Source: Parcubacteria group bacterium
GTDB lineage: Bacteria > Patescibacteriota > Minisyncoccia > UBA6257
DNA length: 30,759 nucleotides
Direction of reading: 5' to 3'
Assembly: GCA_012798235.1 (NCBI GenBank)
Contig: JAAZNP010000015.1
Location: 1-30,759 of the forward strand
Shown: in pieces, positions 7,550 to 14,854 of the stretch
How positions within the stretch are numbered: position 1 is the first letter of the stretch
Layout of the letters: each line of letters begins with the position of its first letter
Program-made: the position numbers and the translations under genes
The notes under the pieces: generated by a model
What the model saw: the letters and a program-made list of their open reading frames with translations, nothing else
What the model was told of the DNA's origin: nothing
Databases searched by the model: none

Positions 7550-7918
7550 TTATACAAATTCTGGTACCAAAGCGGCTACTTTATCATAACCACGGTCTTT
7601 AATTTCTTGGGGAAAGGGACCAAATAATCTTCCCCCCAAAGGTTCCATTTTGTCATTAACTAAAACAACTGCATTTTCATCAAATTTAATATAAGTGCCG
7701 TTATGACGACGAAAAGGTTTTTTTTGTCTAACGACAATACATTTTACTACTGCTTTCTTTTTAATATCGCGACGCGGTTCTGCTACTTGCACTGAGGCAA
7801 CAATCACATCGCCAATTTCCGCATATTTTTTGTAAGAACCTCCTAATACCCTAAAACAACGAACAACTTTGGCGCCGCTATTATCAACTACTTTCAGAAT
7901 TGATCTTGGTTGAATCAT
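7550..7918 (-). CDS. rplN: 50S ribosomal protein L14 (uL14)
   Basis: Forms intersubunit bridges, 122 aa, exactly the common bacterial length. It begins MIQPRSILKVVDNSGAKVV and ends GYDKVAALVPEFV, both highly conserved. The central strand YIKFDENAVVLVNDKMEPLG is also typical. A 53-base gap without evident structure separates it from rpsQ. The gap to rplX is 2 bases or 17 bases, depending on the L24 start. Confidence 0.98.
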   Translation of the reverse strand: MIQPRSILKVVDNSGAKVVRCFRVLGGSYKKYAEIGDVIVASVQVAEPRRDIKKKAVVKCIVVRQKKPFRRHNGTYIKFDENAVVLVNDKMEPLGGRLFGPFPQEIKDRGYDKVAALVPEFV

Positions 7919-7971
7919 GTTAGTTAAACCATTAATTTACCATAAATAATCATAATCGGCAAGATTAAAAA

Positions 7972-8220
7972 TTATGCTCGTTTCACAATTTTCCATCTTT
8001 TATCTTTAGATAAAGGTCGCGTTTCTTCAATAATAACTTTCTCGCCTAAATGATAAATATTTTTAGGATTATGGGCTTTGAATTTTTTGGTTACACGATA
8101 ATATTTTCGATACTTGTTATGAAATTTTAATCTTTCAATCTCTACTACTGCCGTCTCTTGCATTTTATCGGAAACTATAATACCGCATAATTGTCTTTTT
8201 TGTTTTTTGGCTTGTTCCAT
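7972..8220 (-). CDS. rpsQ: 30S ribosomal protein S17 (uS17)
   Basis: OB-fold 16S rRNA-binding protein. The family core GIIVSDKMQETAVVEIERLKFH and the C-terminal VIIEETRPLSKDKRWKIV are present. The preferred start is ATG 8220, 1 base after the rpmC stop (82 aa, MEQAKKQKRQ). An upstream ATG at 8238 would add MKLLNN and overlap rpmC by 17 bases. There is no Shine-Dalgarno sequence at either one, so the start rests on family alignment. Confidence 0.95.
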   Translation of the reverse strand: MEQAKKQKRQLCGIIVSDKMQETAVVEIERLKFHNKYRKYYRVTKKFKAHNPKNIYHLGEKVIIEETRPLSKDKRWKIVKRA

Positions 8221-8221
8221 A

Positions 8222-8410
8222 TTATTGAGGAGTTTCATTTAAAATTGTTAATATTCGAGCAATATCTTTTTTAAGTTCTCGCAGAGTTCTTACATTTTTT
8301 ACCTTTCCTGCTGAAATATTAAATTTCAGTTCTTGCAATTTTTGCAAAGATTCTTCTAGGATTTTATGTAATTCTTCCTGAGATTTATTTTTTAATTCTG
8401 TGGTTTTCAT
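8222..8410 (-). CDS. rpmC: 50S ribosomal protein L29 (uL29)
   Basis: A small two-helix protein near the polypeptide exit tunnel, 62 aa. It opens MKTTELKNKSQEELHKIL, with a Leu/Lys/Glu-rich helical pattern. The second helix contains NVRTLRELKKDIARILTIL, which matches the signature (RxLRKxIARxxT). It starts 4 bases after the rplP stop, in the conserved L16-L29-S17 order. Confidence 0.95.
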   Translation of the reverse strand: MKTTELKNKSQEELHKILEESLQKLQELKFNISAGKVKNVRTLRELKKDIARILTILNETPQ

Positions 8411-8414
8411 AAGG

Positions 8415-8825
8415 TTATTCTTTTATAAAAACAGTTTTTATTGGTAATTTAGAACCCGCTAACCTTAAAGCCTCTCGTGCCTTATTCTCAGATACACCAT
8501 CGATTTCAAAAATAATTCTACCTGGTTTAACCGGCGCCGCATAATACTCCACATTCCCCTTGCCGCCACCCATAGTAACTTCTGGTGGTTTCTTAGTTAT
8601 TGGTTTGTCAGGAAAAACGCGCATCCAAACTTTCCCTTCTTGTCTTAAAGTATAAGCAATTGCTTTCCTGGCAGATTCCAATTGTTGAGAAGTCAACCAA
8701 GCTTCTTCTTGGGCCCTTAAACCAAAGGCGCCAAAATTTAATTCCGTCCCTCGAGTATCAAATTGACGGAAACGGTTTCTGCCTTTTTGCATTTTACGAT
8801 GTTTTACTTTCTTGGGTAATAACAT
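8415..8825 (-). CDS. rplP: 50S ribosomal protein L16 (uL16)
   Basis: Contacts the A- and P-site tRNAs at the peptidyl-transferase centre, 136 aa. The N-terminus MLLPKKVKHRKMQKGRNR, the central IAYTLRQEGKVWMRVFPDKP, and the loop MGGGKGNVEYYAAPVKPG are all canonical. It starts 1 base after the rpsC stop. Confidence 0.98.
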   Translation of the reverse strand: MLLPKKVKHRKMQKGRNRFRQFDTRGTELNFGAFGLRAQEEAWLTSQQLESARKAIAYTLRQEGKVWMRVFPDKPITKKPPEVTMGGGKGNVEYYAAPVKPGRIIFEIDGVSENKAREALRLAGSKLPIKTVFIKE

Positions 8826-8826
8826 A

Positions 8827-9474
8827 TTATTTATTAGATTCTTTTTGATATTCGCCTTTATAAATCCAAACTTTAATACCCACTACGCCATAGGTACAAT
8901 GAGCTTCGCTAAAACCATAATCAATATTAGCACGCAAAGTTGATAACGGTAATTTTCCTTCCTTTAGCCATTCATCACGAGCGATTTCAATACCGTCTAA
9001 ACGACCAGAAGCCAAAATCTTAGCTCCCAGGACTTCTTTATGCTGCATTATTTTTGCTAAATGTTGTTTTAAAACACGACGATAAGGAATTCTTTTTTCA
9101 ATATCTTCAGCAATATTTTGTGCCACAATAGAGGCAGAGATTTCTGGATGTTTTACTTCCTCAATAACAATATTTATTTTGTTATCAGTTTTTAAAAGGT
9201 TTTTAAGACCAGTTGCTAAACTATCAATACCAACTCCTTGCCGACCAATTAATAATCCGGGGCGAGCAGTACGAATAATAATTTTTATATCTTTGGCCTT
9301 GCGCTCAATTTCAATTTTTTCAATTTTAGCCATCTTGGCTTTATCTAAAATAAAATGACGGATTTTATAATCTTCCTCTAATAATTTAGGAGCATTTTTC
9401 TTATCGATCCAGCGTGAATTCCAATCTTCGGTAATGCCTAAGCGATATGATTTGGGATTAATTTTTTGAGCCAT
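8827..9474 (-). CDS. rpsC: 30S ribosomal protein S3 (uS3)
   Basis: mRNA entry-tunnel protein with helicase role, 215 aa. It opens MAQKINPKSYRLGITEDWNS. The KH domain has the family version of the GxxG loop (ARPGLLIGRQGVGID, about 69-83), and the C-terminal domain has LDGIEIARDEWLKEGKLPL and TYGVVGIKVWIYKGE. It is separated from rplV by 203 bases of structured DNA, although these two genes normally abut or overlap. It may therefore have its own transcription or translation control. Confidence 0.98.
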   Translation of the reverse strand: MAQKINPKSYRLGITEDWNSRWIDKKNAPKLLEEDYKIRHFILDKAKMAKIEKIEIERKAKDIKIIIRTARPGLLIGRQGVGIDSLATGLKNLLKTDNKINIVIEEVKHPEISASIVAQNIAEDIEKRIPYRRVLKQHLAKIMQHKEVLGAKILASGRLDGIEIARDEWLKEGKLPLSTLRANIDYGFSEAHCTYGVVGIKVWIYKGEYQKESNK

Positions 9475-9677
9475 GCGAATGTGATTAAAATTTACGAGCT
9501 CAATGCGAAGTAAATTTTACTATCACATTGAGCATCCCGCACCTATTTTGTCATTGTAAAGAGAATGTTTCTATTAAATCAATCTCTCATTGATTATCTC
9601 TAGCAAAATAGGTGTGGGGTAAAGGTTTTGTTCCTGCTCAGGCTTCGCTTCTAGTTCGCCTTCACAGACAAAGCCCT
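9475..9677. repeat. Structured 203-base insertion between rplV and rpsC
   Basis: The gap is filled with inverted repeats. IR-A: 9478-9495 pairs with 9510-9529 (AATGTGAT...AAAATTTAC against GTAAATTTT...ATCACATT). IR-B: GCTCAATG (9498-9505) pairs with CATTGAGC (9526-9533). A and B share 9526-9529 and exclude each other. IR-C: CCCGCACCTATTTTG (9536-9550) pairs with 9604-9618, with one mismatch, and encloses a hairpin AATCAAT/ATTGATT (9577-9583/9589-9595). IR-D is imperfect: AAAGGTTTTGT (about 9621-9631) against ACAAAGCCCTTT (about 9668-9679), around a GC-richer arm with repeated GCGAA. There is no open frame of note. It could be nested repeats or a leader with alternative folds just before the rpsC start. 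Confidence 0.75.
9553..9582 (-). promoter_or_regulatory. Candidate internal promoter upstream of rpsC
   Basis: On the minus strand TTGATT (9582-9577) is followed after 18 bases by TACAAT (9558-9553), giving 4/6 and 5/6 matches to the sigma-70 consensus. It lies within the structured gap and could drive rpsC and the genes beyond. AT-rich DNA yields such matches by chance, so the call is tentative. Confidence 0.35.
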
Positions 9678-10187
9678 TTAAATAGCTTTTCTTCTAAATA
9701 ATTTTTGTTTGGGTAAAACTTTTTTGGTTATTTTTTCTTCCACTGGTTTAAATGACTTTTTGGGCTTTTCTTCTTTGGGAATCACTGGTTTTATTTCTTC
9801 CGTTTTTTCCTCTTTATGTTCAACTTTCTTTTCTGGAACAATTGCTTTCTGAGGATAAATTTCTGCCAATACTATATTAACATGAGAAGTTCTTTTTTTA
9901 ATAGGATAAGCCGCTCCTCGAGCTCGAGGACGAAAACGTTTCAGGGCCGGCCCTTCATCGACTCTAATACTTTTAATAAATAAATTATCTTTATTTAAAT
10001 GAAAATTATTTTCTGCATTACTTATGGCTGATTTTAATAATTTTAATATTGGTTCAGCGCTACGATTTTTAATAAACATTAATTGAGCCTCGGCTTGGGG
10101 AACTGATAATCCTTTAATCAGTTTTGTGACAAGACGAGTTTTACGAGGAGCAATTCTTAAATATTTTAATGAAGCTTTAATTTCCAT
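9678..10187 (-). CDS. rplV: 50S ribosomal protein L22 (uL22) with long charged C-terminal tail
   Basis: Lines the exit tunnel together with L4. The core (about residues 1-112) has MEIKASLKYLRIAPRKTRLV, the tunnel hairpin GPALKRFRPRARGAAYPIKK, and TSHVNIVLAE. The protein is 169 aa against the usual 110-115. The extra C-terminal 55 residues are Lys/Glu/Pro-rich (VEHKEEKTEEIKPVIPKEEK and on to KLFRRKAI), so they are probably disordered and exposed on the ribosome surface. It starts 10 bases after the rpsS stop and is followed by a 203-base structured gap. Confidence 0.97.
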   Translation of the reverse strand: MEIKASLKYLRIAPRKTRLVTKLIKGLSVPQAEAQLMFIKNRSAEPILKLLKSAISNAENNFHLNKDNLFIKSIRVDEGPALKRFRPRARGAAYPIKKRTSHVNIVLAEIYPQKAIVPEKKVEHKEEKTEEIKPVIPKEEKPKKSFKPVEEKITKKVLPKQKLFRRKAI

Positions 10188-10197
10188 TATAAATTAA

Positions 10198-10527
10198 TTA
10201 AGATTTTTCTTTAGGAGAAGCTGTTGGTGTTGCGGCTGCGGCACCTGCTTTAGCTTCTAATTCTCGTTGCATTCTTCCGCCATGCTTAATAAACTTTCTT
10301 GTTGATGAAAATTCACCTAAACGATGGCCAACCATTTCTTCTCTGACCTCAACATTAATAAAAGTTTTACCGTTATGAACTGCGAAAACAAAACCAACCA
10401 TCTGGGGAACAATTACTGAAGCGCGGGAATATGTCTTAATCGGAGTTTTGTCACCCAATTTTAATTTAGAGACTTTTTCTAAAAGTTTTTTATCCACAAA
10501 CGGTCCTTTTTTAAGAGAGCGAGACAT
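10198..10527 (-). CDS. rpsS: 30S ribosomal protein S19 (uS19)
   Basis: 30S head protein near the A-site finger, 109 aa. It opens MSRSLKKGPFVDKKLLEKV, with the core VREEMVGHRLGEFSSTRKFIKH. The C-terminal 17 residues (AKAGAAAATPTASPKEKS region) are a low-complexity Ala/Thr/Ser tail beyond the usual 92-aa end. It starts 17 bases after the rplB stop, in standard S10-operon order. Confidence 0.97.
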   Translation of the reverse strand: MSRSLKKGPFVDKKLLEKVSKLKLGDKTPIKTYSRASVIVPQMVGFVFAVHNGKTFINVEVREEMVGHRLGEFSSTRKFIKHGGRMQRELEAKAGAAAATPTASPKEKS

Positions 10528-10544
10528 AATTGATATTTAAAATA

Positions 10545-11372
10545 TTAATGTTTTTTCTTGCGACGCTCAATAATAAATTTATCAGAATATTTATTAACTT
10601 TTCTGGTCTTTTTACCTCCGGTAACTTTACCAAAAATATTTTTTGGTCTCTTGGTACCTCGCTTTGTCCTTCCTTCGCCGCCACCATACGGATGGTCAAC
10701 AGGATTCATCACTGATCCTCTCACCTTTGGTCGTCTTCCCATTAAACGTACACGACCAGCTTTTCCTAATTCAATTAATCCGTGCTCAATATTTGATAGT
10801 TGGCCAATAGAAGCGTAGCAAGTACTTAGAATTTTACGAACTTCAGTGGAGGGCATTTTAATAAAAGTAAATTGACCTTCTTGGCTTAAAATAATAGCTG
10901 CCGAGCCAGCAGAACGACACAGTCTTCCTCCTTGCAAAGGCTTGGTTTCAATATTATGAATTTGAGTACCTACCGGAATATTTTTTAATGGCAAGCGATT
11001 AGCTAAACTAATAGGCGCTGATTCAGCGCATAAGATCTCATTACCAACTTTTAACCCCTGCGGTGCTAAAATATATTTCCAATCCCCATCTCGATATGAC
11101 ACTAAAGCAATAAAAGTTGTGCGGAAAGGATCGTATTCAATCGTTTTAACAATACCAGGAACTCCTTTTTTTTCTTCTCCGAAAATTACTTCTCGATATA
11201 ATTTTTTATAACCACCACCCTTATGGCGACTAGTAATTTTACCTTGCGATCTTCCTTTTTTTTGTTTTTTAAAACTGACCAGTTTTTTTAATGGTTTATC
11301 TGCAGTCAGAACAGAATAATCAGTAACCATGAAATGACGTTTCGCCGGACTAGTAGGATTATATTTCTTCAT
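10545..11372 (-). CDS. rplB: 50S ribosomal protein L2 (uL2)
   Basis: Required for subunit association and peptidyl transfer, 275 aa. The N-terminus MKKYNPTSPAKRHFMVTDYS is typical. The RNA-binding segment reads GRSQGKITSRHKGGGYKKLY (about 40-59). The conserved C-terminal loop MNPVDHPYGGGEGRT (about 221-235) includes the functionally important histidine. It starts 2 bases after the rplW stop. Confidence 0.98.
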   Translation of the reverse strand: MKKYNPTSPAKRHFMVTDYSVLTADKPLKKLVSFKKQKKGRSQGKITSRHKGGGYKKLYREVIFGEEKKGVPGIVKTIEYDPFRTTFIALVSYRDGDWKYILAPQGLKVGNEILCAESAPISLANRLPLKNIPVGTQIHNIETKPLQGGRLCRSAGSAAIILSQEGQFTFIKMPSTEVRKILSTCYASIGQLSNIEHGLIELGKAGRVRLMGRRPKVRGSVMNPVDHPYGGGEGRTKRGTKRPKNIFGKVTGGKKTRKVNKYSDKFIIERRKKKH

Positions 11373-11374
11373 AT

Positions 11375-11659
11375 TTAAATTCCTAATTCTATTTTTTGCC
11401 CTTCTTTAATAGTGACGATTGCTTTTTTATTACGGGCGTGATGACTTATTTTATTGCGCCAATTTATTGGTTTTGATGGTAAATTAATAGTTCTGATCTT
11501 AACCACATTAACATGATAAGTTTGCTCCACCGCTTTTTTTATTTCCTGTTTATTATCAGTGGCCACATCGAAAACATACTGATTTAAATTTTTTAAATCG
11601 GTACTTTTTTCGCTAAGATGAGGTTTTCTCAAAATAATTTTTTTAGATGGAGTAGTCAT
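11375..11659 (-). CDS. rplW: 50S ribosomal protein L23 (uL23)
   Basis: Exit-tunnel protein and docking site for SRP and trigger factor. The core reads IILRKPHLSEKSTDL, then YVFDVATDNKQEIKKAVEQ and VNVVKIRTINLPSKP. I set the start at ATG 11659 (94 aa, MTTPSKK), 4 bases after the rplD stop. A longer frame from ATG 11716 would add 19 residues unlike the family and overlap rplD by 53 bases, so it is unlikely. Confidence 0.95.
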   Translation of the reverse strand: MTTPSKKIILRKPHLSEKSTDLKNLNQYVFDVATDNKQEIKKAVEQTYHVNVVKIRTINLPSKPINWRNKISHHARNKKAIVTIKEGQKIELGI

Positions 11660-11663
11660 ATTT

Positions 11664-12299
11664 TTACGATAGTCTCTTCTCCAAATTAGCCATTGCTTCT
11701 TGGGATAATAAAACAAATTTATTATTTAATAAATGTAAGATATTCACATCAGAAGCATCAATAATTTCTACTGAAGGAATATTACGAAACTTAATTTTTA
11801 AATTTTTTTCTTTATGATCTAACATAATTAATATTTTTTTTCTGATATCCTTGCCAAAAATTTTTTTTAATAAATTATAAGCCTCTTTTGTTTTTCCTTC
11901 TTTAAACTCAAATTTTTCAATCAATTTAATTTCTTGGTCTTTAGCTTTTTGGCCAAAAATCATTTTTAAGCTTTGCTGCTTTGCTTTTCTGTTAATTTTT
12001 TTCTTGAGATTGTAATTTTTGAGACGAGGGCCAAAAACAACACCCCCTCCTTTCCAAAGAGGAGACCTAATGGAACCGTGTCTGGCGCGACCCGTGCCTT
12101 TTTGTGCCCAAGGTTTTTTACCACCGCCCCTTACCTCGGCACGATCTTTAGTATAAGCAATCGGTTTCCTTTGATTAGCCAGAAGAGAACAATATACTTG
12201 ATAAATCAAATCTTTGTTGAGCGCTAATCCAAAAATATCCTGAGATAAATCTTTCTGTTCGAGCATTTCTCCTTTTGAATTGTAAAGAGTTGCCTTCAT
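11664..12299 (-). CDS. rplD: 50S ribosomal protein L4 (uL4)
   Basis: Exit-tunnel protein. In E. coli it also represses its own operon. The 211-aa chain has the tunnel loop signature RAEVRGGGKKPWAQKGTGRARHGS (split RAEVRGGGKKPW and QKGTGRARHGS, about residues 53-76), plus SPLWKGGGVVFGP. The globular C-terminal domain ends VLLSQEAMANLEKRLS. It starts 2 bases after the rplC stop. There is no long S10-type leader before rpsJ, so E. coli-style L4 attenuation is not supported. Confidence 0.97.
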   Translation of the reverse strand: MKATLYNSKGEMLEQKDLSQDIFGLALNKDLIYQVYCSLLANQRKPIAYTKDRAEVRGGGKKPWAQKGTGRARHGSIRSPLWKGGGVVFGPRLKNYNLKKKINRKAKQQSLKMIFGQKAKDQEIKLIEKFEFKEGKTKEAYNLLKKIFGKDIRKKILIMLDHKEKNLKIKFRNIPSVEIIDASDVNILHLLNNKFVLLSQEAMANLEKRLS

Positions 12300-12301
12300 A
12301 A

Positions 12302-12913
12302 TTAATTAAAAATTTCAATGAGCGTCCCTCTTTTTCCTGGAACAGCCCCTTTGAGATAAATTAAATTTTTATCGGGATCAATTTTAATTATTTTCACTTT
12401 TCTTAACGAAACTCTTTCACCACCAGTACGACCAGCCATTTTCTTGCCTTTAATAACTCTTTGGGGAGTGGTGGCACCAATGGAACCAGAAGTTCGCAAC
12501 TGATCCTTATTACCATGGGTCGTATGAGTACCATGAAAACCATGTCTCTTCACTACCCCCTGAAATCCTTTACCACGGCTAATGCCAGAAATATTAACTA
12601 ACTCCCCTTCTTTAAATACATCAACTTTAATCTCGTCACCAACCTTATAATTTTCTAAATCTTTACTATCTTTAATACGAAATTCTCTTAACCATCTTAA
12701 TTTACCATTGTCTTTTAAATGCCCTAATAACGGTTTGGTAATTCTTTTTTTAGTGCCAAAACCTAGTTGTACTGCTTCGTAGCTATCTTTATCTTTATTT
12801 TTTATTTGAGTAATTTTAACCGGACCAGCTTCTAAAATAGTTACTGGGATTATCTTACCTTTCTCATCGAAGACAGAACTCATATTTAATTTTTTAGCGA
12901 GAATGAATTTCAT
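12302..12913 (-). CDS. rplC: 50S ribosomal protein L3 (uL3)
   Basis: Binds near the peptidyl-transferase centre, 203 aa. The signature loop reads GFQGVVKRHGFHGTHTTHG, then RTSGSIGATTPQRVIKGKKM with AGRTGG (about residues 116-160). The start at ATG 12913 lies downstream of a 134-base gap that contains a terminator-like hairpin, so rplC may head a transcript separate from tuf-rpsJ. Confidence 0.97.
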   Translation of the reverse strand: MKFILAKKLNMSSVFDEKGKIIPVTILEAGPVKITQIKNKDKDSYEAVQLGFGTKKRITKPLLGHLKDNGKLRWLREFRIKDSKDLENYKVGDEIKVDVFKEGELVNISGISRGKGFQGVVKRHGFHGTHTTHGNKDQLRTSGSIGATTPQRVIKGKKMAGRTGGERVSLRKVKIIKIDPDKNLIYLKGAVPGKRGTLIEIFN

Positions 12914-12971
12914 GCCAAAATTATTAAAATTTAAAAACGGAGTGAAGAAAATTTAGACAAACCATTTCATT

Positions 12972-12999
12972 GAAAAACTGGGCACTAGCCCAGTTTTTC
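12972..12999 (-). terminator. Terminator- or attenuator-like hairpin between rpsJ and rplC
   Basis: A perfect 12-bp stem, GAAAAACTGGGC against GCCCAGTTTTTC (12972-12983 and 12988-12999) with a 4-base loop, lies in the 134-base gap. In the minus-strand transcript the GC part is followed by five U residues, as in an intrinsic terminator. A weaker outer pair AAAACGG/CCGTTTT flanks it (about 12934-12940 and 13022-13028). I found no convincing promoter between this hairpin and the rplC start, so partial readthrough is likely. Confidence 0.65.
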
Positions 13000-13047
13000 T
13001 TAATAATTTGAACTAGCAAAGCCGTTTTCTTAGATTTCTTCCAAATT

Positions 13048-13374
13048 TTACATTTTAATTTCGATGTCGACACCGGCTGGCAAATTCAAGTTAGTTAAAG
13101 CTTCAATTGTCTTACTGTTAGGATTTCTAATTTCAATCAATCGTTTATGGATTCTCATTTCAAATTGTTCTCGAGCATCTTTCTTAACAAAAGTAGAACG
13201 ATTCACCGTATAGCGATGAATTTCTGTTGGTAAAGGGATCGGACCAATTACTTCGCTGCCATATCGAATTGCTGCTTCAATAATTTGTCGACACGAATTG
13301 TCAAGGATTCGATAATCGTACCCCTTTATTTTAATTCTTACTTTTTGGGAAGTTTCTGTCTTTGTTCCAGCCAC
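13048..13374 (-). CDS. rpsJ: 30S ribosomal protein S10 (uS10)
   Basis: 30S head protein, also a transcription antitermination partner (NusE), 108 aa. The core YDYRILDNSCRQIIEAAIRYG and GPIPLPTEIHRYTVNRS are conserved, as is the C-terminal LPAGVDIEIKM. It starts with GTG at 13374, 31 bases after the tuf stop, with only A/T-rich sequence upstream. The tuf-rpsJ linkage is common in bacteria. The hairpin that follows separates it from rplC. Confidence 0.97.
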   Translation of the reverse strand: MAGTKTETSQKVRIKIKGYDYRILDNSCRQIIEAAIRYGSEVIGPIPLPTEIHRYTVNRSTFVKKDAREQFEMRIHKRLIEIRNPNSKTIEALTNLNLPAGVDIEIKM

Positions 13375-13405
13375 AAATTTTTACTTTTTTTATTAACTTT
13401 TTTCT

Positions 13406-14605
13406 TTATTTAAGAATTTTTGTAACAACACCGGCTCCTACAGTGCGGCCACCTTCACGAATAGCAAAACGAGAACCCTCATCAAGAGCGACAGGAGCAA
13501 TTAGCTTTACTGTAAATTTAACATTATCTCCAGGCATCACCATTTCTACTCCTTCGGGTAAAGTTACTTCTCCCGTGACGTCAGCAGTACGAATATAGAA
13601 TTGAGGTTTATAACCAGCAAAGAATGGAGTATGGCGTCCACCTTCTTCTTTAGCTAAAATAAATACTTCAGCTTCAAACTCGGTATGAGGTGTAATAGAG
13701 CCTGGTTTAGCGACAACTTGCCCTCGTCTTACTTCTTCTTTTTTGGTGCCTCGCAATAAAATACCAACATTATCACCGGCTTGACCTTCATCAAGTGTTT
13801 TATTAAACATTTCTACGCCAGTAACTACAGTTTTAATAGTGGGGTGATAACCAATAATTTCTACTTCATCGTTAGTATGAACAATACCTCGCTCGATCCT
13901 TCCAGTAACTACTGTTCCTCTTCCTTCAATAGAAAAGATGTCTTCAATAGGCATTAAAAATGGTTTATCAATATCCCGTACAGGGTCAGGGAAATAACTA
14001 TCAACTGCATTAAGTAAATCTAAAATTGGTTTAGTATCGGCATCTTCAAGCGATTTGGTATCTAATGCCTTTAAAGCAGAACCACGAATAATGGGAACAT
14101 CTTTTCCAGGATAGCCATATTTAGTCAATAGTTCTCGAATTTCAGTTTCTACTAAATCAATTAATTCTGGGTCATCAACCATATCAGTTTTATTTAAAAA
14201 GACAACTAGTGCCGGTACATTTACTTGGCGAGCCAATAAAATGTGCTCTGATGTTTGCGGCATTGGTCCATCAGGAGCAGAGACAACTAAAATAGCACCA
14301 TCCATCTGAGCGGAACCAGTAATCATATTTTTAATATAATCAATGTGTCCCGGACAATCGATATGAGCATAGTGCCTTTTTTCGGTCTCGTATTCTGAAT
14401 GGTGAACGTTAATAGTAATTCCCCGGGTTTTTTCTTCGGGAGCTTTATCAATTTCATTAACGCCCAACTCTTTTTGGGTTAAACCCTTTAAATGCAACAC
14501 ATGAAGGATGGCTGCTGTTAAAGTAGTTTTCCCATGATCAATATGACCAATGGTACCAATATTCATGTGCGGCTTCGTGCGAACATATTTTTCTTTTTCT
14601 GCCAT
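13406..14605 (-). CDS. tuf: Elongation factor Tu
   Basis: GTPase that delivers aminoacyl-tRNA to the ribosome, 399 aa. The P-loop GHIDHGKT is at 20-27, the switch II motif DCPGH lies around 83-87, and the guanine-recognition NKTD is around 138-141 (NKCD in many bacteria). Domains 2 and 3 follow with GRGTVVTGRIERG and the C-terminal RFAIREGGRTVGAGVVTKI. It has a clear promoter of its own at 14711-14683 and an approximately 70-base 5' leader. It is followed by rpsJ. Confidence 0.98.
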   Translation of the reverse strand: MAEKEKYVRTKPHMNIGTIGHIDHGKTTLTAAILHVLHLKGLTQKELGVNEIDKAPEEKTRGITINVHHSEYETEKRHYAHIDCPGHIDYIKNMITGSAQMDGAILVVSAPDGPMPQTSEHILLARQVNVPALVVFLNKTDMVDDPELIDLVETEIRELLTKYGYPGKDVPIIRGSALKALDTKSLEDADTKPILDLLNAVDSYFPDPVRDIDKPFLMPIEDIFSIEGRGTVVTGRIERGIVHTNDEVEIIGYHPTIKTVVTGVEMFNKTLDEGQAGDNVGILLRGTKKEEVRRGQVVAKPGSITPHTEFEAEVFILAKEEGGRHTPFFAGYKPQFYIRTADVTGEVTLPEGVEMVMPGDNVKFTVKLIAPVALDEGSRFAIREGGRTVGAGVVTKILK

Positions 14606-14682
14606 ATTTTTATTGTTTTAATTTTTTCTTTTTATTTTTGATTAAATTTCGACACTGCCCCTTAAAGGAGCATCGTAATTAA

Positions 14683-14711
14683 ATATTAATCTAAAAATCA
14701 ACTAAAGTCAA
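14683..14711 (-). promoter_or_regulatory. tuf promoter
   Basis: On the minus strand TTGACT (14711-14706) is separated by exactly 17 bases from TAATAT (14688-14683), giving 5/6 and 4/6 matches to the sigma-70 boxes. The expected transcript start near 14676 leaves a leader of about 70 bases. That leader contains a small hairpin, GCTCC-TTTAA-GGGGC in the RNA sense (14671-14657). The -35 box includes the TTGA that forms one copy of the target duplication of the adjacent inserted element. Confidence 0.75.
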
Positions 14712-14854
14712 CCCCTCACTTGGAATTGATTGATTCCATCAAGGGCTGCTTAGATAGTTTAAAATTAGTCAATATATTAGCTTTTAAAATAACTCTTTTT
14801 AAATAATTTAGTAAATTCATAAAATGAATTTGCTTATCAATTCCAAGTGAGGGG
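14712..14854. mobile_element. MITE-like 143-bp element with 19-bp terminal inverted repeats
   Basis: The ends are perfect inverted repeats: CCCCTCACTTGGAATTGAT at 14712-14730 and its complement at 14836-14854. Both ends are flanked by TCAA on the plus strand (14708-14711 and 14855-14858), consistent with a 4-bp target duplication. The interior is AT-rich, with one more hairpin AAATTCAT/ATGAATTT, and has no transposase. Removing the element and one TCAA copy restores a sequence in which the fusA stop TGA overlaps the tuf -35 box TTGACT. This is inferred to be a non-autonomous insertion. The family is not recognised. Confidence 0.75.

Noticed and set aside
7919..7971. 53-base gap between rpsQ and rplN
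   Set aside because: It is AT-rich with no hairpin, promoter or open frame that stands out. Nothing can be supported.
11660..11716. Upstream extension of rplW (19 extra residues)
   Set aside because: The added residues overlap rplD coding sequence and do not match L23 N-termini. The inner ATG 11659 fits both spacing and family.
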